This document shows, piece after piece, positions 13,699 through 22,970 of a DNA stretch of 64,000 bases. The DNA is from an uncultured Treponema sp. (GTDB taxonomy: Bacteria > Spirochaetota > Spirochaetia > Treponematales > Treponemataceae). The stretch is taken from NCBI GenBank assembly GCA_938039145.1, contig CALHVG010000035.1:1-64000 (forward strand), written 5' to 3'. Below the pieces are notes generated by a model. The model was not told the DNA's origin, did not search any database, and worked only from the letters and a program-made list of their open reading frames with translations. A program made the position numbers and the translations under genes. Each line of letters starts with the position of its first letter. The first letter of the stretch is position 1.

Positions 13699-15003
13699 AT
13701 GGAACGGCAATTTAAGAATTTGCTCGCTAAATTATTGATTCTCGGCTTCTGCACGGTTGTTGCAATGACGGGATGTAAAACGAATGTCGGTTCATCGGAT
13801 GATAACAATGGCAGCTCTTCTGATCCGACAATCACTTTTGTCGATGAACACGGAAAGATGCTTGGTACACAGAAAGTCCACAACGATTATTTTCTGGAAA
13901 ATGTGTATTTTAACTATAAAAAAGAAGGCTATAAATGCACTTTTTTTAATTCAGACGGAGTGCAGGTATACTCCGGTGTGTTTACTACCGAAAAAGACTG
14001 CAAAATTACCGTAAAATTTGCCCTTATTACATATACTGTAAAGTTTGCAAGAGCTTCATATAATAGTGGTGCTCACGGGACTTTTTCGGGAGCACTCCCT
14101 GACGATATGACTTGTACTTATGATGTTGAATACACGCTTCCTGCAAACACTTTGACGTATGAGGATTCAAGCACGACGTATAAAGCTCGCGGTTGGACTA
14201 GGTGGGAAAGAAGCTTTAGGGAAAAAGGCGAATACAAAAGCGGCGCAAAGATAAAAAATGTATCAAAAACCGACGGTGAGGTAATCACCTTGTACGCCTG
14301 TTTTAATAATGATGACAGTTTTGAACTGAAATTCTACAAAAGCGACAATATGTATTACAGTGATACGGTCTCGGTTTATGCAGATAAAGGAGAAATCCTT
14401 TCCGCCTCGCAAATTCCTGCTCTCCAAAAAGAAGGATACGTATTTGACGGTTATTATCTTGACGGAGACGCTTCTCAAAGTATTATAGATTTTACGACAT
14501 ACGTCGTAACGGGAAATGCCGCTTTCCGCCCGAAATTTTCACCGGCTTCGTACACGGCAACCTTTGTTACGGAACACGGTACTGCTCCGGCTCCGCTGAC
14601 ATGGACGTATTCGGATTCTTCTTACGGTGCAAATATTCACATTGATTCGGGCGTATATGTTTTAACAGCAAGCGGTTATAGCTTTGACGGTTGGTATAAA
14701 GACGGAGATAGCTATAAAACCACATCTATCAATAAACATTACGATACAAAAGATATGACATTGACCGCAAAATGGACTCCTTGGACGGCAAAAATTCACT
14801 ACGATAGAAATGCTCCGGCGAGTGTAAACGTAAACGGTTACATGAGAGATGATAATCTTACTTATGCTACTGCATCAAATCTTCGTAAAAACGAATATTA
14901 CGCCAAAGATTATAAGTTTACCGGTTGGAATACAAAAGCAAACGGAACGGGTACGGCTTATGCGGATGAAGCATCTTTTACTATGGAAAGGAAATGCCAA
15001 TAA
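13699..15003 (+). CDS. Surface lipoprotein with InlB-type repeats, frameshifted near the end
   Basis: The 434-aa frame starts with a lipoprotein signal peptide (VAMTGC, Cys26) after AGGAGG seven bases upstream. Most of the rest consists of InlB B-repeat (Listeria-Bacteroides repeat) units with endings such as SFDGWYKDG, DMTLTAKW and FTGWNTKANGTGTAY. Such repeats occur in surface proteins. The frame stops inside the last repeat at ATGGAAAGGAAATGCCAATAA. The expected continuation, GNANNETITLYAQW, is present in the next frame, so one base differs from an intact gene. A second lipoprotein of the same type follows 18 bases after the restored end. They probably form an operon. Confidence 0.75.
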   Translation: MERQFKNLLAKLLILGFCTVVAMTGCKTNVGSSDDNNGSSSDPTITFVDEHGKMLGTQKVHNDYFLENVYFNYKKEGYKCTFFNSDGVQVYSGVFTTEKDCKITVKFALITYTVKFARASYNSGAHGTFSGALPDDMTCTYDVEYTLPANTLTYEDSSTTYKARGWTRWERSFREKGEYKSGAKIKNVSKTDGEVITLYACFNNDDSFELKFYKSDNMYYSDTVSVYADKGEILSASQIPALQKEGYVFDGYYLDGDASQSIIDFTTYVVTGNAAFRPKFSPASYTATFVTEHGTAPAPLTWTYSDSSYGANIHIDSGVYVLTASGYSFDGWYKDGDSYKTTSINKHYDTKDMTLTAKWTPWTAKIHYDRNAPASVNVNGYMRDDNLTYATASNLRKNEYYAKDYKFTGWNTKANGTGTAYADEASFTMERKCQ

Positions 15004-15310
15004 CGAAACTATTACGCTTTATGCGCAGTGGGAAAAATTACAAACATCCATAGATATATCCGTGGTTGCCCCTCCGACAAATTCCGACATTAAGCTTAAT
15101 TACGATTCTTCTTCAAAATATTTTAAGGCGGTGCTCGCGGGCGCGAGCACATTTAAATGGTACATCGACGGTGTTGCGGTAGAAAACGAAACGGGAGCGA
15201 CGCTTTCAGCTTATGCACTGAGTGAGGGGCAGCATTCGGTTATGGTAACGACGCAGTTCGGCGGCAAAACATACGGTACAGTGCTTACCGTTAATGTAAC
15301 GGTGAACTGA
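15004..15310 (+). pseudogene. Displaced C-terminal part of the InlB-repeat lipoprotein
   Basis: In the +1 frame relative to 13699-15003 the sequence continues NETITLYAQWEKLQTSIDIS and ends with an Ig-like stretch (YFKAVLAGASTFKWYIDGVA, then TQFGGKTYGTVLTVNVTVN). Removing one A near 14990 would fuse the two parts into a protein of about 537 aa. It has no start signal of its own. Confidence 0.65.
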
Positions 15311-15328
15311 TAAAAGAAGGAGAACAAG

Positions 15329-17908
15329 ATGAATAATAGTAAAAGATTTTCAGAAAGATTTGCGGCATTCTTTTTGGTTGCAGCCGGTTTTGTTTTAGCA
15401 TCCTGCTCAAATCTTTCCCTGAATACGGAAGAAAAAAATATGTCCGCCAAAGACGGATATGCTGCAATTTCTCTTGCAGTAGGATTAAGGGGATTTGAAA
15501 GCGAATCAAATTCCTCTGAATCAAATGCGCGAACCGTAATGCCTAAGGCTGATGCCAACAACAGTGCTTCCGGTTTTACGGACATCTGTCTTTATGCAAA
15601 ACTTTCTGCCTCTTCGGCAATGCTCGGAACAAGCGATACGCTTCTTGTAAAATGGGAAAATTACAACGAAATGCAGATAAAGCCGTATTCCAACCCCATA
15701 ACGGCAGGAACGTACGATTTTATGCTGACTGCAAAAAATTACGGTGCCACCATGACGCAAACGCTCACCGGAAAAACGCTTGCAAGCGGGAATACAACAA
15801 AACTCAATTTTACTTCGCTTTCGGCGGATCCAAGCGGAGCGCAGACAGGCAGCATTCAATTAAATTTGCATTATGATCCTTATGATTATGTAGCTGAAGA
15901 TTTTAAAAAATATGTTGGACATAGCAGTTCGTCTTATTTTGCACTATCCGTTTCGCTTGATTCAAATCTCATCGTAACAAAAGACTCTTCTACCGCTTCA
16001 ATTAAGAAAACCGACGAAAATGGACATACGTATGAAATTAACTGGAATTCGGCATCTTTTACTTCCGCTCCGGTACATGCAGGTTTTCATATTGTAAGTT
16101 TTACTTTTACAGCTGTTGACGGCAGTGTATTTGTGTATCCGATTCCCGTCCATGTTGAAGCGGGTTATTTGAGCAAAGACGATTTTTATCCGTTTCATGG
16201 AACTTCGTCGGCAACACAAAATTCCGGTACGCAGTCTCACACCGTAACTTATAATTCAAATACAACAAGTGCGGCTGTTAAAACGCAAACCTTCTATTCC
16301 GGTTCGTCTATTGCAGATGCGGAAGCGTTGGGCTTTACTTCGGCAGACGGTAAACGCTTTAAAGAATGGAATACGCAGGCAAACGGCTTTGGCATTTCTT
16401 ACAAGTCCGGAAGCACTCCGAATCTTAGCAGAAATCTTACGCTTTACGCGCAATGGGCAAACTTTAAAAAAGTAACGTATATCATAAATGTTGAATCGGA
16501 TTCTATTGCGCATTCGATGAGAAAAGATTTTTATATTCAGCAATATGAAACCGGAGATTCCCTCGTAACTCATACAACGGCTTTTGCAGATTTCGCTTCT
16601 TCTTCCGACGCCGGTAAATACACGTTCTGCGGATGGGATACTGCTGAGAACGGAAGCGGAACCCGCTATGCGGAAGGAATAACTGCGGCATTTACCGATG
16701 ACATCACTTTGTATGCGCAGTGGTGCGGGAAACCGGGAAATTCGTGGATTTACTCGGGATATTATTCCGTAAAAGATGTAAAACAATGGAACGCTTTGAT
16801 GGGAGCGCCTTTTGCAAATACCGTTAGCGGAACAATTTCTGCAGATATTCTGCTTAAGCAGAATGATTTATCCGACAATACTGTTTCAAATCCGGCTATA
16901 TCTTTAACATCCGGAAAAACTTTCAAAGGAAAAATTGTTGGTGAAAGCTTGACGAAAATCTCAGGGGTTTCCGGTGTTCTGTTCGATACAATTGCCGCAG
17001 GAAGTGAAATCAAAAGCATCGAAATAAAAGGAGCTTTCTGCAACACAAATCGCGGAACCATAAGGGACGTCACCGTTTCCGGCGTAAATATGAAGGGCTA
17101 TGCACCTATTGCAAAAACAAATGCGGCAGGCGGCGTTATCGATTCTTGTACTGTTTCAAATTGTACGGTAACGGGAATAAAACCTTTATCGGTAAATAAC
17201 TGTGTCGGCGGAATTTGCAACATCAACTTTGGCGAGATTAAAAACTGTACGGTAGACACCTGTACAATCGACGGTGAAACAAACGGTATGCAATTTACCG
17301 GAGGAATCTGCGGAATGAACTCCGGCACTGTTTCAGGCGATTCAACAAAAGTAATCAAAACAGCCGTAAAAGGCAGCGCCACAGCCGGTACTTCCCCGGC
17401 TGTTTATGCGGGCGGTTACTGCGGTTATAATTCCGGCAGCATTAAAGATAAAGGAAAGGTGGACATTACGCTTTCCGGCTGCAATGACGCAAAAGGACAC
17501 AAAGGATATGTTGTAGGAAAAAATGATACTAATGCGGTAAATGAAGATTCTTCTGCAAATCCGGTAAATTCCAAAATAGAAGTTACCGGACGGGAAGGAG
17601 TGGAAATTATAAATCTCAAAAATGCCGCTTTGAGTAGCGGAAGTTTTCTTATTTATGATTCATTCTCTGTAGACGGAAATACAAAAGTCTACTTTTACTT
17701 AAAAGACAGTTCGAACGGAAGCAACACGAACAAAGAAACCTTAGAGCTTTTAACTTCCGACGGAGATAGTGTAAAAACTTTTGTTTCCACAGGAACGCCG
17801 AATATCTCAACACTTCTTTATCTGAACAAAGGAACATATAAACTCCGCAGGCAAAATGACAACGGTTTTTACAAAAGTTACATGGATATAAAAATCGTAA
17901 AATATTAA
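15329..17908 (+). CDS. Large surface lipoprotein with InlB-type and GLUG-like repeats
   Basis: An 859-aa protein starting with a lipoprotein signal (FVLASC, Cys26) behind AAGGAGAACAAG. Residues about 40-290 form a beta-rich region that resembles neighbouring Treponema lipoproteins in style. About 300-470 hold two InlB B-repeats (RFKEWNTQANGFGISY, LTLYAQWANF, TFCGWDTAENGSGTRY, DITLYAQWCG). About 480-740 form a Cys-containing beta-helix-like array with GLUG-type motifs (GGICNINFGEIKNCTVDTCT, TGGICGMNSGTVSG, AGGYCGYNSGSIKD). The C-terminal 110 residues look like a small beta-sandwich. It is probably exposed at the outer membrane and involved in adhesion; that is inference from repeat type. It is the second gene of a lipoprotein pair. 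Confidence 0.75.
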   Translation: MNNSKRFSERFAAFFLVAAGFVLASCSNLSLNTEEKNMSAKDGYAAISLAVGLRGFESESNSSESNARTVMPKADANNSASGFTDICLYAKLSASSAMLGTSDTLLVKWENYNEMQIKPYSNPITAGTYDFMLTAKNYGATMTQTLTGKTLASGNTTKLNFTSLSADPSGAQTGSIQLNLHYDPYDYVAEDFKKYVGHSSSSYFALSVSLDSNLIVTKDSSTASIKKTDENGHTYEINWNSASFTSAPVHAGFHIVSFTFTAVDGSVFVYPIPVHVEAGYLSKDDFYPFHGTSSATQNSGTQSHTVTYNSNTTSAAVKTQTFYSGSSIADAEALGFTSADGKRFKEWNTQANGFGISYKSGSTPNLSRNLTLYAQWANFKKVTYIINVESDSIAHSMRKDFYIQQYETGDSLVTHTTAFADFASSSDAGKYTFCGWDTAENGSGTRYAEGITAAFTDDITLYAQWCGKPGNSWIYSGYYSVKDVKQWNALMGAPFANTVSGTISADILLKQNDLSDNTVSNPAISLTSGKTFKGKIVGESLTKISGVSGVLFDTIAAGSEIKSIEIKGAFCNTNRGTIRDVTVSGVNMKGYAPIAKTNAAGGVIDSCTVSNCTVTGIKPLSVNNCVGGICNINFGEIKNCTVDTCTIDGETNGMQFTGGICGMNSGTVSGDSTKVIKTAVKGSATAGTSPAVYAGGYCGYNSGSIKDKGKVDITLSGCNDAKGHKGYVVGKNDTNAVNEDSSANPVNSKIEVTGREGVEIINLKNAALSSGSFLIYDSFSVDGNTKVYFYLKDSSNGSNTNKETLELLTSDGDSVKTFVSTGTPNISTLLYLNKGTYKLRRQNDNGFYKSYMDIKIVKY

Positions 17909-17913
17909 ATATG

Positions 17914-17950
17914 AAAAATGTCGAGTTTTCTAAAAACTCGACATTTTTTA
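17914..17950. terminator. Intrinsic terminator after the lipoprotein operon
   Basis: AAAAATGTCGAGTTTT pairs with AAAACTCGACATTTTTT around a CTA loop; poly-A before and poly-T after make it bidirectional. It lies between the lipoprotein gene and the convergent murJ. Confidence 0.9.
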
Positions 17951-18053
17951 GGCGTTTTTCGTACAATAAAACAAAGAACTTTAAAACAACTTTGTGCATA
18001 TGCGGCGTGCTTTGTTCAGCTTTTTTCCCGGAAAATCTTTCGGGTCGCCGTTT

Positions 18054-19712
18054 TTATTTTCCGAATTTTCCTTTTATTTTTTTTTTAAAGGAAAGTGCGG
18101 TTTTATCTCTGAAAATAAATAGCAGAATCGTTCCGGCGGAAAAAAATATGAGCGCCATTGCAATTATGGGAATTCCGAATGCAATAAAGCGGTTCCGGCC
18201 TTCGAAGAGCTTTAGAAGATGGGGGCGCAAAATGTATGTTGGAACTGCCGCAATCGCTGCGAACAAAATCATTTTGAGCGCATAAAAAGTCATACCCTTT
18301 GCGATTTTTCCGTATTCCATCGAGGGCATTTTTTTCATGAAAATAAACAAAAGAACTGTATTAAGTGCGCTTGAGATTGAGAGCGCAAGTGCGATTCCCG
18401 GGCCTTTCATCGGAAGGGCTAGTGATATTGCAAGAATCATGTTGAAAATCATGCTTCCGATTCCCGCCATCGTTGGAAGTTTAGTGTTCGACTGGGAATA
18501 GAATGCCGGCGTTATTATTCTGTTAGAGGCAATGAAAAAAAGTCCTGCTATGTGGAATCTGAAGACAGATAGTGTCTGTGCTACAGAGTTTTCGTCGAAA
18601 CTTCCCTTTTTATATACGATTGAGATAAGTTCTTTTCCTGCCACAAGAGAATAAAAGGTTACGGGAACAGTTATGAGCGTGATTATTTTTATCGCCTGCA
18701 TTAACATTTTGTTGAATCCTTCCCATTCCTGTCTTTTTGCCAAGGACGAAAGGTCGGGAAGAATCACCGTTCCTATAGATACGGCAAAGATTCCCAGTAT
18801 GAGTTCTTGCAGTCTTAGTGAATATTGCAGGCTTGCGACCGTTCCTGTTGCAATCTTTCCTGCCACTGCTGTGGACACCACGTCGTTCAGTTGGTACGCT
18901 GCCATTCCGACTATCGTGGGGATTATAAGGGCTACGACTTTTTTTGTTCCCTGATTGGTGAATGATTTTCTTAGTCCTGTGAGAGTGGTTTTCCAGCCTG
19001 TTTTCCGCACAAAGGGCCATTGGAACAGTGCCTGAACACATCCTCCCGTTATGACTCCGAAACTCATCGCTCTTGCGGCAAGGGCTTCGTAGGGAAGGTT
19101 TTCGCTCACTCCTTGGGTTTTTACCAGTTGGGGTGTGAGTATATATGTTATAAGGACGACTATTGTGTTGAAAAGCACAGGCGTGAATCCTGACGGGGCA
19201 AATATGTTGCTTCCGTTGAGGATTCCTTGAAAGAACGCCGCCACTGAAATCACAAAAAGATACGGGAACATTATTCTTGTAAGCAGAGTAGCTTCGTTAA
19301 GTACGATTGCACTCGCATCTTCCCTAAAGAAAATCGGGACTATTAAGCGGGATAGGAGAATTCCCAGCACTACCACGCATGCGGTAAGGAAAGACACCAG
19401 CGTGAGGGTGGACGATATGAATGTCTGCGTCTTTTCGTGTATTATGCGCCGTTGGTTTTTATTCGCTGAGTTTTCGTCTTCGACATAACCTCTGAATGTC
19501 GGAATGAACGCCACGGAGACACTGTTTTCCGCAAACAGCCGCCTGAAAAGGTTCGGAATCATAAACGCTATGCCGAATGCGTCTGCGTATGCGCTTGTGC
19601 CGAGGAAAGTGGCTTTTGTCATTTCACGGACAAGCCCCATGATTCTTGAGGCGAACGTCATAAGAGAAAGAGCAAGTCCGCTCTTCACAAGGTTTTTTCT
19701 TTCTTTTGCCAT
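18054..19712 (-). CDS. murJ: Lipid II flippase MurJ (MviN)
   Basis: A 552-aa polytopic protein of the MOP superfamily with about 14 hydrophobic segments. The opening KSGLALSLMTFASRIMGLVREMTKA and ADAFGIAFMIPNLFRRLFAENS are diagnostic of MurJ, as is the later RNxxxPAFYSQ-type segment (NRIITPAFYSQSNTKLP). It moves lipid-linked peptidoglycan precursor across the inner membrane. The length of 552 is slightly above the usual 510-530. It lies 35 bases downstream of the large TPR gene on the same strand, so the two may be co-transcribed. Confidence 0.93.
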   Translation of the reverse strand: MAKERKNLVKSGLALSLMTFASRIMGLVREMTKATFLGTSAYADAFGIAFMIPNLFRRLFAENSVSVAFIPTFRGYVEDENSANKNQRRIIHEKTQTFISSTLTLVSFLTACVVVLGILLSRLIVPIFFREDASAIVLNEATLLTRIMFPYLFVISVAAFFQGILNGSNIFAPSGFTPVLFNTIVVLITYILTPQLVKTQGVSENLPYEALAARAMSFGVITGGCVQALFQWPFVRKTGWKTTLTGLRKSFTNQGTKKVVALIIPTIVGMAAYQLNDVVSTAVAGKIATGTVASLQYSLRLQELILGIFAVSIGTVILPDLSSLAKRQEWEGFNKMLMQAIKIITLITVPVTFYSLVAGKELISIVYKKGSFDENSVAQTLSVFRFHIAGLFFIASNRIITPAFYSQSNTKLPTMAGIGSMIFNMILAISLALPMKGPGIALALSISSALNTVLLFIFMKKMPSMEYGKIAKGMTFYALKMILFAAIAAVPTYILRPHLLKLFEGRNRFIAFGIPIIAMALIFFSAGTILLFIFRDKTALSFKKKIKGKFGK

Positions 19713-19747
19713 ATTGTTTTTGCTCTTTTATTTTACGGCTTTAAGGC

Positions 19748-22700
19748 TTAGAGTTTTTCTTCGGCTTCTTTTCCCAACCGCTCAAGACCGGCGGCAAGTT
19801 CCCTGTCATGCAGCGACATTGCCATCATGCGCATATCGTAAAGGACTTTTTTTACCAAGTCTTTTTCGCTGTAGTTTTGTGCATGCTGTTCTGCATCGGT
19901 AAGGGATTCTTCTTCCTTTCCGAAAATTCCGCTTTTCTTTAGAGAAACCGTTGTCCGTAATAGTCCGGGCTTTCCCGAAAGTTTTGCTATGATGAAATCG
20001 AGGAGAACACGCATTCTGCCTGTCATAAAATCTTCTTTTAGTTCAGCGGGAAGGGATGCGCTCATTTCCTTGATGCTGTTAAAAAGGGCGACTTCTTTGC
20101 TGAATTTAGCTGCATCTTCTTTATTTATGAGCATATTCTCAACAAGAGGAAGAATTTGGCTGACCTGATTAAGCAGAGTTTCGTACGGGGTGAGTTTTGC
20201 CGACAAGAAAAGTTCTTCGTTTGCGTCCGGTTCGCTTTCCGCTTGCGGACTAAGATTGTCATTGTCCGAAGAAAAATTTTCTTCATTCTCCGAGCCAATT
20301 GCTGAGAATGCGCATTTGGGTTCTTCGTCCGAATTGAAAGTTTCTCCAAAAGCGTTCTGCTCGCAGGAAGATTTTTTTTCTTCATCTTTAGGCGGAACAT
20401 CGGGCGATAGGTTTTCGTTATCTTCATTGTTCGGAAGTTCTTTTGAAAAACTCGACTCTTCAAGTCTGTTCTGAATGTCATCTGCTACATCTTGCAGTTT
20501 TTTTGTCGCGTCTTCGGTCATTTGGTTTATGAAATCTTCAGCCTTGTCGACTGTGGATGCGGCGTCCGCTGCGGTCTGGGCGGCTTCCCAAGCCTTTTCC
20601 GCAGCTTTTTCTGCTTTTTCAAGAACATCGTTGAATTTCTTTTCTGTTGCCGAATCATTTTGCTCCGAAGAACCCGACGTGCCGCTTTTAATTTCTTGCG
20701 TGGCGGAGAATTTTTCAGACGATTGAGAAGGAGTTTTTGAACTTGGAACGGAATTTTCCCGCTCAGATGAAAAATCGTCGCCTTCTAAATCGTTGTCGCT
20801 AAAAATGTCGTTACCCAACGGCGGAATTTCATTTTCGTCGTCGGAAGTAGGCGTATCGGAAACGGCGGAATCCTCTTGGGAAGGCGAGGGTGTTTTTCCG
20901 TCCGGGACATTTTGCGAATAATCCGAAGCTCTCTCGTCTCCTTGGGCTTTGTTTTCGGGGAACAGCTCCGTTGAAGAACCGCCGATTCCCGAGGCAGTTG
21001 AATTGGGGGCAGCGTTGGAAATGTTTTCGTCTTCCGTATTGCCGTTTGAAAAATCGGAAGCAGGTTTTGTGTTTTCGGAAAGATTTTTGTTAAAGGAATT
21101 GTCGCCTTCGTCTTTCAGAATGTTGTCTTCATAGGCGGAATCCTTTTTCCGTTCGTCCTCGACGGCTTCTTTGTTTTGGAAATCTATTTGAGAATCCGAG
21201 CCGGAATCTTTAGGGTTCGTTATGAACTGTTCCGTTTTTTTGTCTTCTTCGTTTTTTTCTTCGGGCATAACGTAGCCGAAGTCGGAAAGTTCTTCGCCTT
21301 CAAGAAGTTTCTGCGAAAGTGATTTTTGTTCCTCGTCAAATGCGGAAATTTTGCTTCCGTCAATGTGCAAAATGTTCGCGTCTTCTTCTTTGGAGACTTT
21401 CGCAAGGCTTTGTTCGTCGTTTTTCCTAGCCGATTTTTCATTTTGATTTTCGCTTGCGTTTTTTTCTGTTTCTTCTGATTCTGCGGTTTCCGAATTTTCA
21501 GGGATTTCAGGTTTCACGTCCTGAAGTTCATCCCCGTCAGCTTCTTCTTCCGGCGCAGTGTCCTGGATATGGTCAGAAAGTTTTGTAAGTCGTTCTTTTG
21601 CGATGACTTCCGTAGAATCTATGTTCAAGACCATCATGTAGTCTTCCGCCGCAGATTCCAAAGCCCCGAGTTTTTCTTCTACCATTCCAAGGTAAAGCCA
21701 CGTCATAAGGGATTTTCGGTCGAACGATATGTGCTTTCTAAAATATTTTCTTGCTTCCCGATATTTACCTTTCTGCATGAACCTGAATCCCCAGTTTGTG
21801 TAGAACTGAAGATAGTCTTTGTTCAAGCCGATTATTTTTGCCCTCAGTCTGTCAAGAATTTCTTCTTTGCCTGTGCATATAGCCATCTGTCCCTGAAGGT
21901 CAAGCGAAGAAGGGGATGCTTTGTTGTCGGAAATAAGAACCAATTTTGAATATGCTTCTTCATAATTTTCTGCGGAAAGAAGGATTTTTACCTCAAGTTC
22001 CGTAATATTCAAAATATCTTCCTCATGACAGAGCGATTGCGCCTTTGCTATCGCTTCTTCCGCTTCTTTGTATTTTTTTTGCGCTTCGTAGATTTCGGCA
22101 ATAAGGGCGAACGCCGACGCATCATGCGGATTTTTATGTATATAGCCGTTGAGCGTTTCTTCCGCCTTTATGTAGTCGTTTTGGGCAAAATAGACTTTTC
22201 CCAAGAGCAATGTAAGGTCGTTCCTTCCGTGATGAAGTTCCAGAAGTTTTTTTACAAGCCCGAACGCCGCTTTCGCCCTGTGTTCCTTTAGCAGCAAAGA
22301 TGCGTAGTCTTTTGCGGCATCGACCCAGCCCGGTTTCGCCTTTAGCGCAGATTCGTATGCGGAACTTGCGTTTGCGATTTCGTTCACTGCTTCGTAACTT
22401 TTAGCAAGATTGTATTGAAGAATTGGGTGGTTCGTGTCTATTTGAAGCCCGGTTTTGTATATGGTTATGCTTTTTCTGAAATCGCCGCTTCTAAAGTAAA
22501 TAAGACCCAACTGGTTGTATGCAAGGGCATCCACAGGATTTTCGGTTATGGCGGATTCAAAGCAGGTGATTGCTTCCTGCGTCTTTCCCATCAGTTTGTA
22601 TGTGAAGCCAAGATTGTAGTTCACTTCGGCCGTGTCTTTTCCTGTTGCCAGCGCTTTTTTAAGCACGATGACAGCCTCGTTGTACATTTTCAGCCGTCTG

Positions 22701-22945
22701 AATATTCCGCCTATATGGTTCAGCGCATCAAAATCGTTCGGGGAATTTTTTATGATTCTTTGGAAATATCCCAATGCCTTTGCGTCTGAATTTGTCTTTT
22801 CGTATATGTTTCCTACGCATGAAAGATATTCTTTGTTGTCAGGTTCTTCCTTTAGAAGCGAGTCGTATATTCTTAGTGCCAAAGAAAAATCTCTGGAAAG
22901 AACGGCATTTTTGGCTCTTTTCAATACAACTTCTTTTTCTTCCAT
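19748..22945 (-). CDS. Giant TPR protein with acidic low-complexity middle
   Basis: A 1065-aa protein without signal peptide. Residues 1-450 hold about a dozen tetratricopeptide repeats (ALGYFQRIIKNSPNDFDALN, AEVNYNLGFTYKLMGKTQEA, ALAYNQLGLIYFRSGDFRKS). Residues about 450-900 are Glu/Asp/Ser/Asn-rich and probably disordered, with one Ala-rich helix (NDVLEKAEKAAEKAWEAAQT). The last 130 residues form a helical domain (PYETLLNQVSQILPLVENML, ending near DRELAAGLERLGKEAEEKL). TPRs are scaffolds for protein binding; the partner is unknown. It sits between murJ and a secreted LamG protein, which hints at an envelope role. Confidence 0.75.
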   Translation of the reverse strand: MEEKEVVLKRAKNAVLSRDFSLALRIYDSLLKEEPDNKEYLSCVGNIYEKTNSDAKALGYFQRIIKNSPNDFDALNHIGGIFRRLKMYNEAVIVLKKALATGKDTAEVNYNLGFTYKLMGKTQEAITCFESAITENPVDALAYNQLGLIYFRSGDFRKSITIYKTGLQIDTNHPILQYNLAKSYEAVNEIANASSAYESALKAKPGWVDAAKDYASLLLKEHRAKAAFGLVKKLLELHHGRNDLTLLLGKVYFAQNDYIKAEETLNGYIHKNPHDASAFALIAEIYEAQKKYKEAEEAIAKAQSLCHEEDILNITELEVKILLSAENYEEAYSKLVLISDNKASPSSLDLQGQMAICTGKEEILDRLRAKIIGLNKDYLQFYTNWGFRFMQKGKYREARKYFRKHISFDRKSLMTWLYLGMVEEKLGALESAAEDYMMVLNIDSTEVIAKERLTKLSDHIQDTAPEEEADGDELQDVKPEIPENSETAESEETEKNASENQNEKSARKNDEQSLAKVSKEEDANILHIDGSKISAFDEEQKSLSQKLLEGEELSDFGYVMPEEKNEEDKKTEQFITNPKDSGSDSQIDFQNKEAVEDERKKDSAYEDNILKDEGDNSFNKNLSENTKPASDFSNGNTEDENISNAAPNSTASGIGGSSTELFPENKAQGDERASDYSQNVPDGKTPSPSQEDSAVSDTPTSDDENEIPPLGNDIFSDNDLEGDDFSSERENSVPSSKTPSQSSEKFSATQEIKSGTSGSSEQNDSATEKKFNDVLEKAEKAAEKAWEAAQTAADAASTVDKAEDFINQMTEDATKKLQDVADDIQNRLEESSFSKELPNNEDNENLSPDVPPKDEEKKSSCEQNAFGETFNSDEEPKCAFSAIGSENEENFSSDNDNLSPQAESEPDANEELFLSAKLTPYETLLNQVSQILPLVENMLINKEDAAKFSKEVALFNSIKEMSASLPAELKEDFMTGRMRVLLDFIIAKLSGKPGLLRTTVSLKKSGIFGKEEESLTDAEQHAQNYSEKDLVKKVLYDMRMMAMSLHDRELAAGLERLGKEAEEKL

Positions 22946-22970
22946 GCTTTTTCTCCTGTGTAAAATTGCC

